Positions 34,737-43,769 of a stretch of 64,000 bases of DNA are shown one piece after another. This stretch comes from Sphingobacteriales bacterium (GTDB lineage: Bacteria > Bacteroidota > Bacteroidia > Chitinophagales > Chitinophagaceae). Position 1 is the stretch's first letter, and each line of letters starts with the position of its first letter. The notes beneath the pieces are model-generated. The model did no database searches and had not been told where the DNA came from. It was given only the letters and a program-made list of their open reading frames with translations. Where the stretch lies: assembly GCA_012270485.1 (NCBI GenBank), contig JAAXIF010000098.1, forward strand, positions 142,909-206,908, given 5' to 3'. The translations under genes and the position numbers were made by a program.

Positions 34737-35914
34737 GCGGCGGATTGACTAAGTGTGGCAGGATTGAACCAATCGTATAATTGCTGATAAAGCAGTTGCC
34801 AACAACTTTTTCTAGCTAAAAGGAATCTTGTCTCCAATAAAAGTCCACGACCTAATGCATACGAAAACCCATTTTGTAACTGAACCCTTGTTTGGTTCAA
34901 ACTACATTTAACCCTAAACATGGGCTTATTATTAACAAGCGTATAATCCTCTGCTATGAAAATAATTTTTCCCTGTAATGGCGTAGACATCTGATTGCGG
35001 ATTTCGGGAATTGAATAGGTAATGCTTTGTCCATGATAAATGGTTACTCTATTTGAAGGAGATATCCAACATTCAACAATCAGATCTTGTGCGGGAGAAA
35101 TAGATAAAAGTTCTCCGGAAGGAATAACAGCAGTGCCTACATACAAGGGTTCTTGCATCAATACGGTACCCGTTATGGGGGCTTTAACGATATAAGACTG
35201 TGCGTTCGATAGCAGATGACTATTTTCCGTTTTGTATTCCACTAACAATTTTTGTTGCTCAATCAATTCATGTTGCCATTGGCTGATTTGTTTACTAATC
35301 TGTAACTGAAAAACCGCCGATGCTTGTAGTAACTGAAACCTAATATCAGAAAACTCATTAGGTGCTATAACCTTCTCCCGAAGTAACGGATCATACAGTA
35401 GTATATCTTTCTGTAATTTTTTACTAAGTATATCTTTCTCTTGTAATTGATCATAAAAATGGAGGAATTGAGAACGATAAACTGCCGTTTGCAAACGGTT
35501 AGGGATGGTTGTGTCTTTCCACACATCCAGTTGAGTAAGCACTAGTAGATCATTTATCAGTTTTTTACAGTTGTTTATTTTTTGTGCGATATATTCTTTT
35601 TGTGCTCTATAATTCAATTGCTGAAACAAGATGAGGGTATCGCCTTTTTTAACCACACTTCCATCTTTACAATGAACAGACTGAATCGTAGCGCTGATCA
35701 AGCTTCGAACAACAGTTCGCTCCTGAAAGGGTCGGATGATTCCTTCAGTACGGGTGATGACGTTGACATAACAAAAAGGAAGCATGGCAAGTCCGATCAA
35801 TATGATCAGGATCAGTGATATATAAAAGAGTCTGGCATGGGCTGAAAATCCTGCGAGATAGAATTGGATGCTCCTATTGGCTTCCAGTAATCGCTCCTTT
35901 TCCTTATCCATCAA
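34733..35914 (-). CDS. HlyD-family membrane-fusion (adaptor) protein of the peptide exporter
   Basis: 393 residues. A cytoplasmic N-terminus and one membrane helix (LFYISLILIILIGLAMLPFC) are followed by a lipoyl-like strand set (GIIRPFQERTVVRSLISATI, then KKGDTLILF), a long coiled-coil hairpin (about 110-260) and the second half of the barrel domain (VKAPITGTVLMQEPLYVG). It links the inner-membrane C39 exporter to the outer membrane, probably to a TolC-like protein coded elsewhere. It overlaps the exporter gene by 4 bp and the CPBP gene by 11 bp, so the three are one translation-coupled unit. Confidence 0.92.
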   Translation of the reverse strand: MMDKEKERLLEANRSIQFYLAGFSAHARLFYISLILIILIGLAMLPFCYVNVITRTEGIIRPFQERTVVRSLISATIQSVHCKDGSVVKKGDTLILFQQLNYRAQKEYIAQKINNCKKLINDLLVLTQLDVWKDTTIPNRLQTAVYRSQFLHFYDQLQEKDILSKKLQKDILLYDPLLREKVIAPNEFSDIRFQLLQASAVFQLQISKQISQWQHELIEQQKLLVEYKTENSHLLSNAQSYIVKAPITGTVLMQEPLYVGTAVIPSGELLSISPAQDLIVECWISPSNRVTIYHGQSITYSIPEIRNQMSTPLQGKIIFIAEDYTLVNNKPMFRVKCSLNQTRVQLQNGFSYALGRGLLLETRFLLARKSCWQLLYQQLYDWFNPATLSQSAA

Positions 35915-36371
35915 TAAAATAATTGAAGATTAACGCAGTCAAGTTATGAAGCATGTGCACCATCGATGTCCATAAAAAGCCATTCCATTTTCGAATCATA
36001 CAAACAAAATAAACTGACGTATATACAGTTCCGGTAATCAATGTTTTCAACATATAAGGAACTGAATAATGATGTAGAACTGAAAACACAACAATACTTA
36101 TTAAGATACCCGGCCAATATTTTTTTGTCCACTTATACCCATATTCCATGATTGTATATTGAACCAGCCAAGTTTCGAGAAATGGCGCCACAATTATTGA
36201 AGCAATAAAATATATATTATCCGGTAGTTGATTCGGGTTAGCATCTTGCTCCGGGAATAATACGTACCCAAATAAGACCGAAACAAAAAAATTAATAAAA
36301 TACGCCCCAATGACCAACTTAAAAATTGTGAGCCTTTCGATGAGCTTTGATAGACGATTACTAATTGACAT
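35904..36371 (-). CDS. CPBP-family membrane protein, possible peptide immunity protein
   Basis: 155 residues with about four membrane helices. Three CPBP (Abi) motifs are visible but the first is altered: APFLETWLVQ (Glu66, Thr67, Gln71) stands where the family has EExxxR. Motif 2 is FSVLH (Phe96, His100) and motif 3 is HMLHN (His139, Asn143). CPBP proteins include membrane proteases and the immunity proteins of several class II bacteriocins (PlnI/PlnL-type). Its place between precursor peptides and exporter fits immunity or a processing role. The loss of the second Glu and the Arg leaves protease activity uncertain. It is preceded by a hairpin (36403-36433) and overlaps the HlyD gene by 11 bp. 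Confidence 0.82.
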   Translation of the reverse strand: MSISNRLSKLIERLTIFKLVIGAYFINFFVSVLFGYVLFPEQDANPNQLPDNIYFIASIIVAPFLETWLVQYTIMEYGYKWTKKYWPGILISIVVFSVLHHYSVPYMLKTLITGTVYTSVYFVCMIRKWNGFLWTSMVHMLHNLTALIFNYFIDG

Positions 36372-36402
36372 ACTAAAATAAGTTTTGAGAATGTATTGTA
36401 AT

Positions 36403-36433
36403 GAATGACCTCACTTGAAACATGAGGTCATTC
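36403..36433 (-). terminator. Intra-cluster hairpin between peptide and export genes
   Basis: Perfect 11-nt arms (36403-36413 and 36423-36433) with a 9-nt loop, starting 9 nt after the stop of the second peptide gene. No clear U run follows on the minus strand, so it may be a partial terminator or an mRNA-stabilising end that lets the peptide genes be expressed above the exporter genes. Confidence 0.6.
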
Positions 36434-36442
36434 TCATATCGA

Positions 36443-36640
36443 TTATTTTTTCAAACTTGGTGGTAATGAAGCCTGATACTCCCCTGCAGTTTTTGTAAAC
36501 TCATAAAAGCTTCGAAACGTTACACCAACTTTGTAGAATAAATCTCCCCAAAAGCCACCACCCTCAATTGTTTTCAACTCTTTTGAAGACAGTGACTGAC
36601 ATTCAAATGAATGCCTACTAGATTGATTTTTGGTTTTCAT
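36443..36640 (-). CDS. Double-glycine-leader peptide precursor (peptide 1)
   Basis: 65 residues from the ATG at 36640 (an ATG at 36646 would add two). The leader of 28 residues ends SLSSKELKTIEGG, the classic LSxxEL..I.GG pattern recognised by C39 peptidases. The predicted mature peptide has 37 residues, begins GFWGDLFYKVGV, is rich in Phe/Tyr/Trp, and ends in SLPPSLKK. A third glycine after the GG leaves the exact cut uncertain by one residue. There is no cysteine after the leader, so no lanthionine or disulfide chemistry is expected. It is the second of two such genes and lies just before the CPBP/HlyD/exporter genes. Bacteriocin or signalling peptide; which one cannot be told. Confidence 0.85.
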   Translation of the reverse strand: MKTKNQSSRHSFECQSLSSKELKTIEGGGFWGDLFYKVGVTFRSFYEFTKTAGEYQASLPPSLKK

Positions 36641-36666
36641 GACCATTTGTTTTAAAGGTTTAATAA

Positions 36667-36852
36667 TCATTTATTATCAGCGAAATGCCACCCTCTACTG
36701 AACTCGCTTTTGATCTCGTCCCAGCTTTTTATGGCATCCATAATAAGACCACTCCATCCAAACCTTTTCATCCATGATGGAATTGTTCCTCCTTCTATAC
36801 TGATCAGCTCCTGATCTGATAGGGGCTCCAGTTTTAATGTTTGATGATTCAT
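36667..36852 (-). CDS. Double-glycine-leader peptide precursor (peptide 2)
   Basis: 61 residues from the ATG at 36852. The 22-residue leader ends PLSDQELISIEGG, again the C39 recognition pattern. The predicted mature peptide has 39 residues, begins TIPSWMKRFGWSG and has an amphipathic look with Trp, Phe and Lys, ending HFADNK; there is no cysteine. The frame is open to 36927, but homology to leaders starts at 36852. The stop is 26 bp before the ATG of peptide 1. The two mature sequences are not obviously similar to each other, while the leaders are, as expected for a pair that shares an exporter. Confidence 0.85.
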   Translation of the reverse strand: MNHQTLKLEPLSDQELISIEGGTIPSWMKRFGWSGLIMDAIKSWDEIKSEFSRGWHFADNK

Positions 36853-36925
36853 ACAAACAGTTTTAGTTTTTAATGTCGCTTCTTCTGTACCAGCGCGGGA
36901 TACAAGGCATACCGACAATACTCCC

Positions 36926-36942
36926 ATTCATGGCCTATGAAT
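36926..36942. promoter_or_regulatory. Candidate operator upstream of the peptide genes
   Basis: Perfect dyad ATTCAT-GGCCT-ATGAAT, 74 bp before the start of peptide 2 and 55 bp after the HTH gene. No TAnnTTTG box was found in this 144-bp gap. Binding by the neighbouring HTH protein or the LuxR-type regulator is speculative. Confidence 0.3.
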
Positions 36943-36996
36943 CTGATGCTAAACTAATATTGTTCAATACGAGCCCTACGGAGTATGAAAAAAACT

Positions 36997-37230
36997 TTAC
37001 CGCGCAATAAAGCCAATTACAAAATCTCCCTCCTCTTCATAGTAATAAGTCTGCTTAAATTTATTGTACCGAATGGGTGCTCCCATCGTTCTCATCATTG
37101 AGAGATACGTGAATAGAGTTGTGAGCGAACAATCAAGTTTTACAGCCATTTCAGCAGGCTTGCCTGTGTTCTTTTTCACAATCAGCTGATTGATATTCTT
37201 GATTTGGTCAATAGCGATTCGAGTGGACAT
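36997..37230 (-). CDS. Small winged-HTH-like protein upstream of the peptide genes
   Basis: 77 residues. The sequence NTGKPAEMAVKLDCSLTTLF followed by MMRTMGAPIRYNKFKQTYYY reads as a helix-turn-helix (GKPAEMAVKLDCSLTTLFTY) and a beta wing (IRYNKFKQTYYYEEEGDFVI), like the DeoR/HTH_11 type. It lacks any effector domain. Small proteins with this pattern (TGTP..LA..L..S..TLY..L..M..LGAPI.Y......YYY) occur next to secreted-peptide genes in Bacteroidota, from memory. It is the first gene of the minus-strand peptide cluster, 144 bp upstream of peptide 2. A regulatory role is inferred. Confidence 0.72.
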   Translation of the reverse strand: MSTRIAIDQIKNINQLIVKKNTGKPAEMAVKLDCSLTTLFTYLSMMRTMGAPIRYNKFKQTYYYEEEGDFVIGFIAR

Positions 37231-37353
37231 AGTATCATATTTAGAATGCCAAAATAGACCGCTTTCTCTTTCACAAAAACCGCAAAAACACCTGATTTTT
37301 ATGATAAAACTTCGTCGTAGAATTACCTATATTTTTATCCTGTAACTTTACTT

Positions 37354-39687
37354 ATGACGATGAAACATCGCTTGTATACTTGTAGAACTTTACTGCTAAT
37401 AGCGATATCGCTGATGGGCTATTTACTCATGAGTCATAACATCTGTGCACAAGTACCTCCGATTGGACAATGGCGTGAACACTTGAACTATCAGCAAACC
37501 ATTCAGGTAGTGAAAGGATCACAGTTGTATTGCGCTACAACCAAAGCTTTGTTTTCCATTGATGATAAGAATGAACTCACCCGTTATTCCAAAGTAACGG
37601 GACTCAATGATATAGGCATACGCTGTATAGGATGGGATGCCGGTACCAATCAATTAGTGGTTGCGTATAACAACAGCAATCTCGATCTACTCAAAGGCAG
37701 TATTGTTCATAATATTCGTGATATTGCCAATAGCGCCATTGCCGGCGATAAATCGATCCAACAGATTTTTTGTAATAATGGTCTGGCTTATTTGGCTAGC
37801 GGACTTGGTATCATTGTTACTGATCTCAATCGAAGAGAAATCAAGGATACTTGGATCATTGGTAATAATGGTAACCAAGTAAAAGTGAACGGATTTACCT
37901 TACACAATAATTTTTTTTACGCAGCTACGGAAGAGGGACTTAAAACAGCGAGCACTACTGTCAACAATCCCGCTAATTTCAGCAACTGGACTTTGGTAAG
38001 TGGTACCCATCAACTTCCGACAGGCAGTATTAAAAATGTAATCGTTGCCAATAACAATGTGATTGTTCAAAAAGGAGATTCTTTGTTCATTCAAAACGGA
38101 AGCAACTGGCAGCTCTTATACCATGATAGCAACTGGCTCATTGTTTCGATCACTGCTGCCGATAATCAGTTAACTGTTTGTCAACGTACAAACACCGGGG
38201 CTGCACGGGTTTTGTTATTAAATACCAATGGAACCATCACTAGAACCATCGGTGCTAGTGGTATCATCTCATTGCCATTATCTGCTATTGTAGACAACGC
38301 ACAAATCTGGGTGGCCGATCGCTTTGGTGGTCTATCAAGAACCGATAATACCACAGATCGATTCATTCCCAACGGACCTCCCGGTGTTGCTGTTGGTGAA
38401 TTAGCTTCTAATGGTAATATAACAGTTGCTACAGCCGGTAGTGTGAATGATGCCTGGAACTATTTGTTTAATAGAGATGGGTTTTATGTATTGAAAGACA
38501 ATGCATGGAGTTCCAGAGGTTTTTTCAATACGCCGATACTGGATTCTGTTTTAGATTTTATCACAGTAGCCATTGATCCACGTGATCAAGCGATTTGGGC
38601 AGGTAGTTATGGAGGTGGATTGGTTCGTTTTGCCAATGATCAATTCAATATTTTTAAACAATTCAATAGTAGCTTAAGAGCTGCTATTGGCGATCCGGGC
38701 AGTACACGTGTGAGTGGATTGACTTTTGATAGTAAAGAACAACTATGGGTAGCCAATTATGGGGCACCACAAAATCTAAGCGTACGCAAGCGAGATAATA
38801 ACTGGAGGTCTTTCTCCATTCCTTTTACTCACAGCGAAAATGCCATCGCCCAACTGATTACAGATGACCTTGATCAGATTTGGGCGATCAGTCCGAAAGG
38901 CAATGGCTTGTTTTGTTTCAATCCCGGAACCGATATTGATAATCTGGCTGATGACAGATGGAAGTATTACAGACAAGGAAGCGGCAATGGTAACCTACCT
39001 TCTTCTAATGTATTCAGCATTGTGAAAGACAGAGATGGCGCTGTATGGGTAGGAACAGACAGAGGTATTGGCATCATTCGTTGTCCGGAATTAGCATTTT
39101 CCGCTGCAGGATGTGAAGCCATTCAACCCATTGTACAACAAGATCGTTTTGCAGGATTATTATTCCGCGATGAAGTGGTTCAATGCATGGCAGTGGATGG
39201 CGCTAACCGAAAATGGGTGGGTACTCGAAATGGTTTATGGCTGCTTTCTTCCAACGGAGAAAAAATAGTGTATCGATTTACGGCAGAGAACAGTCCGCTA
39301 TTCAGTAACGATGTTCGAAAATTAACCATCGATCCTGTTACCGGTGAACTGTTTATAGCTACTTCTGAAGGACTTTGTAGTTTTAGAAGTACAGCAACTA
39401 CACCTGCTGAAACACAAAATAAAGTATTGGTATTTCCCAATCCGGTTCCTCCCGGTTTCAATGGCACGGTTGCTATTAGAGGGTTAGTAGATAAGGCGTT
39501 GGTAAAAATTACAGAACTGAATGGAAGACTGGTTTATCAAACCCGCTCCTTAGGCGGACAAGCCGTTTGGGATGGAAGAAATTATCTGGGTACCAAAGTA
39601 GCCAGTGGTGTGTATCTGGTACTGGTAAGAGATGATTCTGGAGAAGAACGTATCGCAACTAAGATTGTGATGACAGCAAACAGATAA
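37354..39687 (+). CDS. porZ: Type IX secretion system protein PorZ
   Basis: 777 residues (775 from Met3 at 37360), matching the length I recall for Porphyromonas gingivalis PorZ. After the signal peptide (ending near HNICAQ) the protein starts VPPIGQWREHLNYQQTIQVV, then LYCATTKALFSID, the PorZ opening. It is built from two seven-bladed propeller-like regions with two-component-regulator-type blades (DGAVWVGTDRGIGIIR, NRKWVGTRNGLWLLSS). A type A T9SS sorting domain forms the end (VFPNPVPPGFNGTVAIRG, then ASGVYLVLV). PorZ sits on the cell surface and delivers anionic LPS to the sortase complex. A TAACTTTA box (37343-37350) lies 3 nt before the first ATG. This protein, the PorP/SprF pairs and the adhesins show an active T9SS. 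Confidence 0.9.
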   Translation: MTMKHRLYTCRTLLLIAISLMGYLLMSHNICAQVPPIGQWREHLNYQQTIQVVKGSQLYCATTKALFSIDDKNELTRYSKVTGLNDIGIRCIGWDAGTNQLVVAYNNSNLDLLKGSIVHNIRDIANSAIAGDKSIQQIFCNNGLAYLASGLGIIVTDLNRREIKDTWIIGNNGNQVKVNGFTLHNNFFYAATEEGLKTASTTVNNPANFSNWTLVSGTHQLPTGSIKNVIVANNNVIVQKGDSLFIQNGSNWQLLYHDSNWLIVSITAADNQLTVCQRTNTGAARVLLLNTNGTITRTIGASGIISLPLSAIVDNAQIWVADRFGGLSRTDNTTDRFIPNGPPGVAVGELASNGNITVATAGSVNDAWNYLFNRDGFYVLKDNAWSSRGFFNTPILDSVLDFITVAIDPRDQAIWAGSYGGGLVRFANDQFNIFKQFNSSLRAAIGDPGSTRVSGLTFDSKEQLWVANYGAPQNLSVRKRDNNWRSFSIPFTHSENAIAQLITDDLDQIWAISPKGNGLFCFNPGTDIDNLADDRWKYYRQGSGNGNLPSSNVFSIVKDRDGAVWVGTDRGIGIIRCPELAFSAAGCEAIQPIVQQDRFAGLLFRDEVVQCMAVDGANRKWVGTRNGLWLLSSNGEKIVYRFTAENSPLFSNDVRKLTIDPVTGELFIATSEGLCSFRSTATTPAETQNKVLVFPNPVPPGFNGTVAIRGLVDKALVKITELNGRLVYQTRSLGGQAVWDGRNYLGTKVASGVYLVLVRDDSGEERIATKIVMTANR

Positions 39688-39694
39688 AAGAGTA

Positions 39695-40285
39695 TTACTG
39701 CTTCACATAATCATAAGTACGCGCAACTTGAAATTTGAACCCGCCCTTTTCGCCCGGGACAATACGATACATCACCTGACGCATTTTCCCGGTGGGTTGA
39801 GCACCTAAACTATCAGTTGTAAAAAGAGGAAATCTTCTGGTAACTACACCCTCCATCACTCTAAATTCATCAAACCCACGATAACCTTCTCTGATTTTGG
39901 GGTCATCTACAATATCTGGAAAACCAATGGGAACAACACTATTATTGGCTTCAGAGCTGATGCAAATAAGATTCCCCTTGTTCAGCGTATCTCCATGATA
40001 GATATACAATAGTAAATCAGGGAAATTATCTCGGTTTACATCATCTACTTCTGCACGTAAAATGCGGCCTTTGATTTCAAAACTGAAATCGCGCACTTCA
40101 TTACTGAACCCTATAGGTGAAATATTAATAGAATTTTTTTCAGGATTACGATTGGTACAGGTTACTCTATATCCCGCTTTACCAATTTTCATGGAACTAT
40201 CATAACGTCTGGCAGGAACTTGCGCTGTTGCACTGATATGCATGCAAAATAAACAACAGAACACAAGAAATAGTGAATACTTCAT
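39695..40285 (-). CDS. Exported PliI-like protein (lysozyme-inhibitor fold)
   Basis: 196 residues from the ATG at 40285, with a signal peptide (MKYSLFLVFCCLFCMHISAT, cleavage near AQ). The mature part contains VDDVNRDNFPDLLLYIYHGD, then YRGFDEFRVMEGVVTRRFPL and PTGKMRQVMYRIV. This order (D.N.D..P..., GY.G.D.F...EG...RRFP, PTG..RQ..Y...) matches what I know of PliI-type inhibitors of i-type lysozyme, as found widely in Bacteroidota and Proteobacteria. A real inhibitor role is unproven. The frame continues upstream to 40372, overlapping icmF, but the signal peptide fixes the start. It follows icmF on the same strand with 43 nt between them. Confidence 0.6.
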   Translation of the reverse strand: MKYSLFLVFCCLFCMHISATAQVPARRYDSSMKIGKAGYRVTCTNRNPEKNSINISPIGFSNEVRDFSFEIKGRILRAEVDDVNRDNFPDLLLYIYHGDTLNKGNLICISSEANNSVVPIGFPDIVDDPKIREGYRGFDEFRVMEGVVTRRFPLFTTDSLGAQPTGKMRQVMYRIVPGEKGGFKFQVARTYDYVKQ

Positions 40286-40328
40286 ACCGGTAAATTTATA
40301 GTAGATTTTACAGAAATCAACATGCTTC

Positions 40329-43300
40329 TTACATATTCCTTCTGTATTGTCCACCCACTTCATACAATGCATGTGTGATCTGTCCCAATGAACAATATTT
40401 CACGGTATCCATCAATGCTTCAAACAGATTACCATTTTGAATGGCTATTTGTTTCAATTGCGCTAACGCTGCTACCGACTTCCCTTCATTTCTTTTCCAG
40501 AAAGCATGCAGGTTTTGGATCTGTTGTTCTTTTTCCTCCGTAGTAGAACGAATGACTTCTCCAGGCAATACTGTTGGACTTCCTTTTTTATTCAGGAAGG
40601 TATTGACGCCAATTAATGGCAGTTCACCTGTATGTTTCAATGTTTCGTAGTGAAGACTTTCTTCCTGGATCTTATTGCGCTGATACATTCTTTCCATCGC
40701 ACCCAATACACCGCCACGCTCACTGATTCTTTCAAACTCTATTAATACTGCTTCTTCCACCAGATCCGTCAATTCTTCAATTGCAAAACTTCCTTGTATG
40801 AAATTCTCTGTTTTTGCACTTCCTAATTCACGGTTAATGATAAGCTGAATGGCCATGGCTCTTCTTACACTCTCTTCTGTAGGTGTAGTAATGGCTTCAT
40901 CATAAGCATTGGTATGAAGACTATTACAGTTATCATAGATCGCATACAATGCTTGTAGTGTAGTTCTGATATCATTGAAGTCGATCTCCTGTGCATGCAA
41001 ACTTCTTCCACTTGTTTGGATATGGTACTTCAATTTTTGTGAACGATCATTGCCCTTGTATTTATTCTTCATGGCTTTGGCCCAAATACGTCTGGCTACA
41101 CGACCAATCACACTGTATTCAGGATCCATACCATTGCTGAAGAAAAATGATAAGTTCGGCGCAAAATCATCAATATGCATTCCGCGACTTAGGTAATACT
41201 CTACATAAGTAAATCCATTCGCTAATGTGAATGCCAATTGTGTTATGGGATTAGCACCTGCTTCTGCAATATGATAACCACTGATACTGACACTGTAGAA
41301 ATTTCTTACTTTCTGATCAATGAAATACGCCTGTACATCACCCATCAATTTCAATGCAAACTCCGTAGAAAAAATACAGGTATTTTGTGCCTGATCTTCT
41401 TTCAAAATATCTGCCTGCACGGTTCCGCGCACTTGCGACAATGCTTCTGCTTTAATTTTTGCATACACATCTGCCGGTAATACTTCATCGCCACTTAATC
41501 CTAGCAAACGAAGACCCAAACCATTATTTCCTTCCGGTAAACGTTCCGGTGAAGATGGGTTATAGTAAACCGGCTTGGTAACCTGTTTGTATTTTTCAGC
41601 AAAGACTTTATCTACTTGTGCCCACAGACCGTTCTCTTCAATGTATTTCTCACACAACTGATCAATGGCTGCATTCATAAAAAATGCCAATAAGATCGGG
41701 GCCGGACCATTGATGGTCATACTTACCGATGTTTTGGGATCACATAGATCAAAACCACTGTATAATTTTTTGGCATCATCCACGGTTGCAATACTCACAC
41801 CACTGTTACCGATCTTACCATAAATATCCGGGCGTACAGCCGGATCTTCACCATATAAAGTCACACTATCAAATGCGGTTGATAAACGAATAGCCGGCTG
41901 TCCGAGTGATACATAATGAAAACGCTTGTTCGTTCTTTCCGGACCACCTTCTCCTGCAAACATGCGCGTAGGATCTTCACCTTGTCTTTTCAATTCAAAT
42001 ACACCTGCTGTATATGGAAATGTTCCGGGCACATTTTCCTGTAACTGCCAACGCAAAATATCGCCCCAGTCTTTGTATTTGGGTAATACTACTTTAGGTA
42101 TCCTTGTATTACTCAATGAAGTTGTGGTCAATGGCTGACGAATGATCTTATCCCTCACTTTGTATTCAAAGAAATCAGCGGCATACTGTTGTACCAATGC
42201 CGGCCATTGCTCAATCAGTTGCTGACATTCAGGATGTAGTTTTTTCTCGAAAGATTTTTTTACTTCCTGTAATCCGGCTGCCACTTCTCCGCTCACTGCT
42301 TCCAGTGCACCTTGAATTTGGTATAATTTACTGGCAATCGTCACCTGTTCATTCACCCACTGATCATAGCCACGATTATTCTCTGCAATCTCAGCCAAAT
42401 AACGAACACGCTTTGGTGGAATGATCTGAGATTTGGTAGTAGTTTCTTTTGTATGCCCTTCTTTCGAAAAATCACCAAATGAGGTTTTTATTTTTTGCTC
42501 AATGGTCAGCATCAACTTTTCAAACAACTCATTCACGCCTGCATCATTGAATTGTGCAGCGATGGTTCCAACAACCGGAAGATCTTCATCTTTGGCTGTC
42601 CATAAATTGTGATTCCGCTTGTATTGTTTACGCACATCATGTAAAGCATCCAATGCACCGGCCTTATCAAATTTGTTGATACATACTACATCAGCGTAAT
42701 CCAACATATTGATCTTCTCTAATTGAGAAGCTGCACCATACTCAGGTGTCATCACATACAAACTCACATCACAAAAATCAAGAATCGATGCATCACTTTG
42801 TCCCACACCTGCTGATTCCAGAATGATAAAATCAAAGCCTGCATTTTTACAGATATCAATCGCATCTTGTACATGCGCACTCAAAGCAGTGTTATCATCA
42901 CGTGTAGCCAAACTGCGCATATACGCTCTGGGGTGTGAGATGGCATTCATGCGAATTCTATCTCCCAATAAAGCTCCACCCGTTTTTTTCTTAGAAGGAT
43001 CAACCGATATCACGGCAATTGTTTTGTCTTCAAACAACTGCAGATATCTTCTTACAATTTCATCGGTTACAGAACTTTTTCCTGCACCACCCGTTCCTGT
43101 GATACCTAATACCGGTGCTCCTATATTTGATTGTTCTTTGTTTACTTCAACACCATTTTCTGCATTGGTAATCTTACGGGCAATGGTTCTGATATCTTTT
43201 ACTTCACCCAGTGTCATTGGCTTCTGATAGACCCCTGTTCCATTCAAATTAAAATCACACTGACGAATCACATCTTCAATCATGCCTTCCAATCCCATTT

Positions 43301-43673
43301 TCCTACCATCATCCGGACTATAAATTCTCGTGATACCATAATTGTGCAATTCACGGATTTCTTCGGGAAGAATGGTTCCACCGCCACCACCAAATATTTT
43401 GATATGACCACAGCCATTTTGCTCCAACAAATCACGCATGTATTTAAAGAACTCTACATGTCCACCCTGATAACTGGTAATGGCAATACCTTGTGCATCT
43501 TCTTCAATGGCACACTCTACTATTTCAGCAACACTTCTGTTATGCCCGAGATGAATGATCTCCGCCCCTTTTGACTGAAGAATGCGACGCATGATATTGA
43601 TGGCAGCATCATGTCCGTCAAATAAACTGGCAGCGGTAACAATTCTGATTTTATGCTGGGGTTGATACGACAT
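40329..43673 (-). CDS. icmF: Fused isobutyryl-CoA mutase (IcmF)
   Basis: 1,114 residues from the ATG at 43673 (a GTG at 43688 would add five; the AAGGAT before the ATG decides). Three parts are fused. (1) A B12-binding domain with [13 protein letters not shown], the DxHxxG cobalt-ligand region, and [12 protein letters not shown]. (2) A MeaI/ArgK-type G-protein chaperone with Walker [10 protein letters not shown] near residue 195. (3) A methylmalonyl-CoA-mutase-type TIM barrel ([29 protein letters not shown]). It interconverts isobutyryl-CoA and n-butyryl-CoA using adenosylcobalamin. The order B12-G-mutase separates it from split MutA/MutB enzymes. A TAAATTTG box lies 22 bp upstream. Confidence 0.93.
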   Translation of the reverse strand: MSYQPQHKIRIVTAASLFDGHDAAINIMRRILQSKGAEIIHLGHNRSVAEIVECAIEEDAQGIAITSYQGGHVEFFKYMRDLLEQNGCGHIKIFGGGGGTILPEEIRELHNYGITRIYSPDDGRKMGLEGMIEDVIRQCDFNLNGTGVYQKPMTLGEVKDIRTIARKITNAENGVEVNKEQSNIGAPVLGITGTGGAGKSSVTDEIVRRYLQLFEDKTIAVISVDPSKKKTGGALLGDRIRMNAISHPRAYMRSLATRDDNTALSAHVQDAIDICKNAGFDFIILESAGVGQSDASILDFCDVSLYVMTPEYGAASQLEKINMLDYADVVCINKFDKAGALDALHDVRKQYKRNHNLWTAKDEDLPVVGTIAAQFNDAGVNELFEKLMLTIEQKIKTSFGDFSKEGHTKETTTKSQIIPPKRVRYLAEIAENNRGYDQWVNEQVTIASKLYQIQGALEAVSGEVAAGLQEVKKSFEKKLHPECQQLIEQWPALVQQYAADFFEYKVRDKIIRQPLTTTSLSNTRIPKVVLPKYKDWGDILRWQLQENVPGTFPYTAGVFELKRQGEDPTRMFAGEGGPERTNKRFHYVSLGQPAIRLSTAFDSVTLYGEDPAVRPDIYGKIGNSGVSIATVDDAKKLYSGFDLCDPKTSVSMTINGPAPILLAFFMNAAIDQLCEKYIEENGLWAQVDKVFAEKYKQVTKPVYYNPSSPERLPEGNNGLGLRLLGLSGDEVLPADVYAKIKAEALSQVRGTVQADILKEDQAQNTCIFSTEFALKLMGDVQAYFIDQKVRNFYSVSISGYHIAEAGANPITQLAFTLANGFTYVEYYLSRGMHIDDFAPNLSFFFSNGMDPEYSVIGRVARRIWAKAMKNKYKGNDRSQKLKYHIQTSGRSLHAQEIDFNDIRTTLQALYAIYDNCNSLHTNAYDEAITTPTEESVRRAMAIQLIINRELGSAKTENFIQGSFAIEELTDLVEEAVLIEFERISERGGVLGAMERMYQRNKIQEESLHYETLKHTGELPLIGVNTFLNKKGSPTVLPGEVIRSTTEEKEQQIQNLHAFWKRNEGKSVAALAQLKQIAIQNGNLFEALMDTVKYCSLGQITHALYEVGGQYRRNM

Positions 43674-43695
43674 ATCCTTACTTTTCACTGAGGTG

Positions 43696-43703
43696 CAAAT
43701 TTA
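43696..43703 (-). promoter_or_regulatory. -7 promoter box (TAAATTTG) of icmF
   Basis: Exact TAnnTTTG match on the minus strand, ending 22 bp before the ATG at 43673. A TTG that could serve as the -33 element lies about 22 bp further upstream (43726-43728, minus strand). Confidence 0.6.
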
Positions 43704-43769
43704 GCAGTTTTATGCCGAATGGTTAACAATCGTTAGTTTTTTGAGGGGTATGTTTACATAAATTCCCAT

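Noticed and set aside
40286-40372. Longer start of the PliI-like gene overlapping icmF
   Set aside because: The signal peptide begins at the internal Met (40285); the upstream part has no signal features and overlaps icmF by 44 bp.
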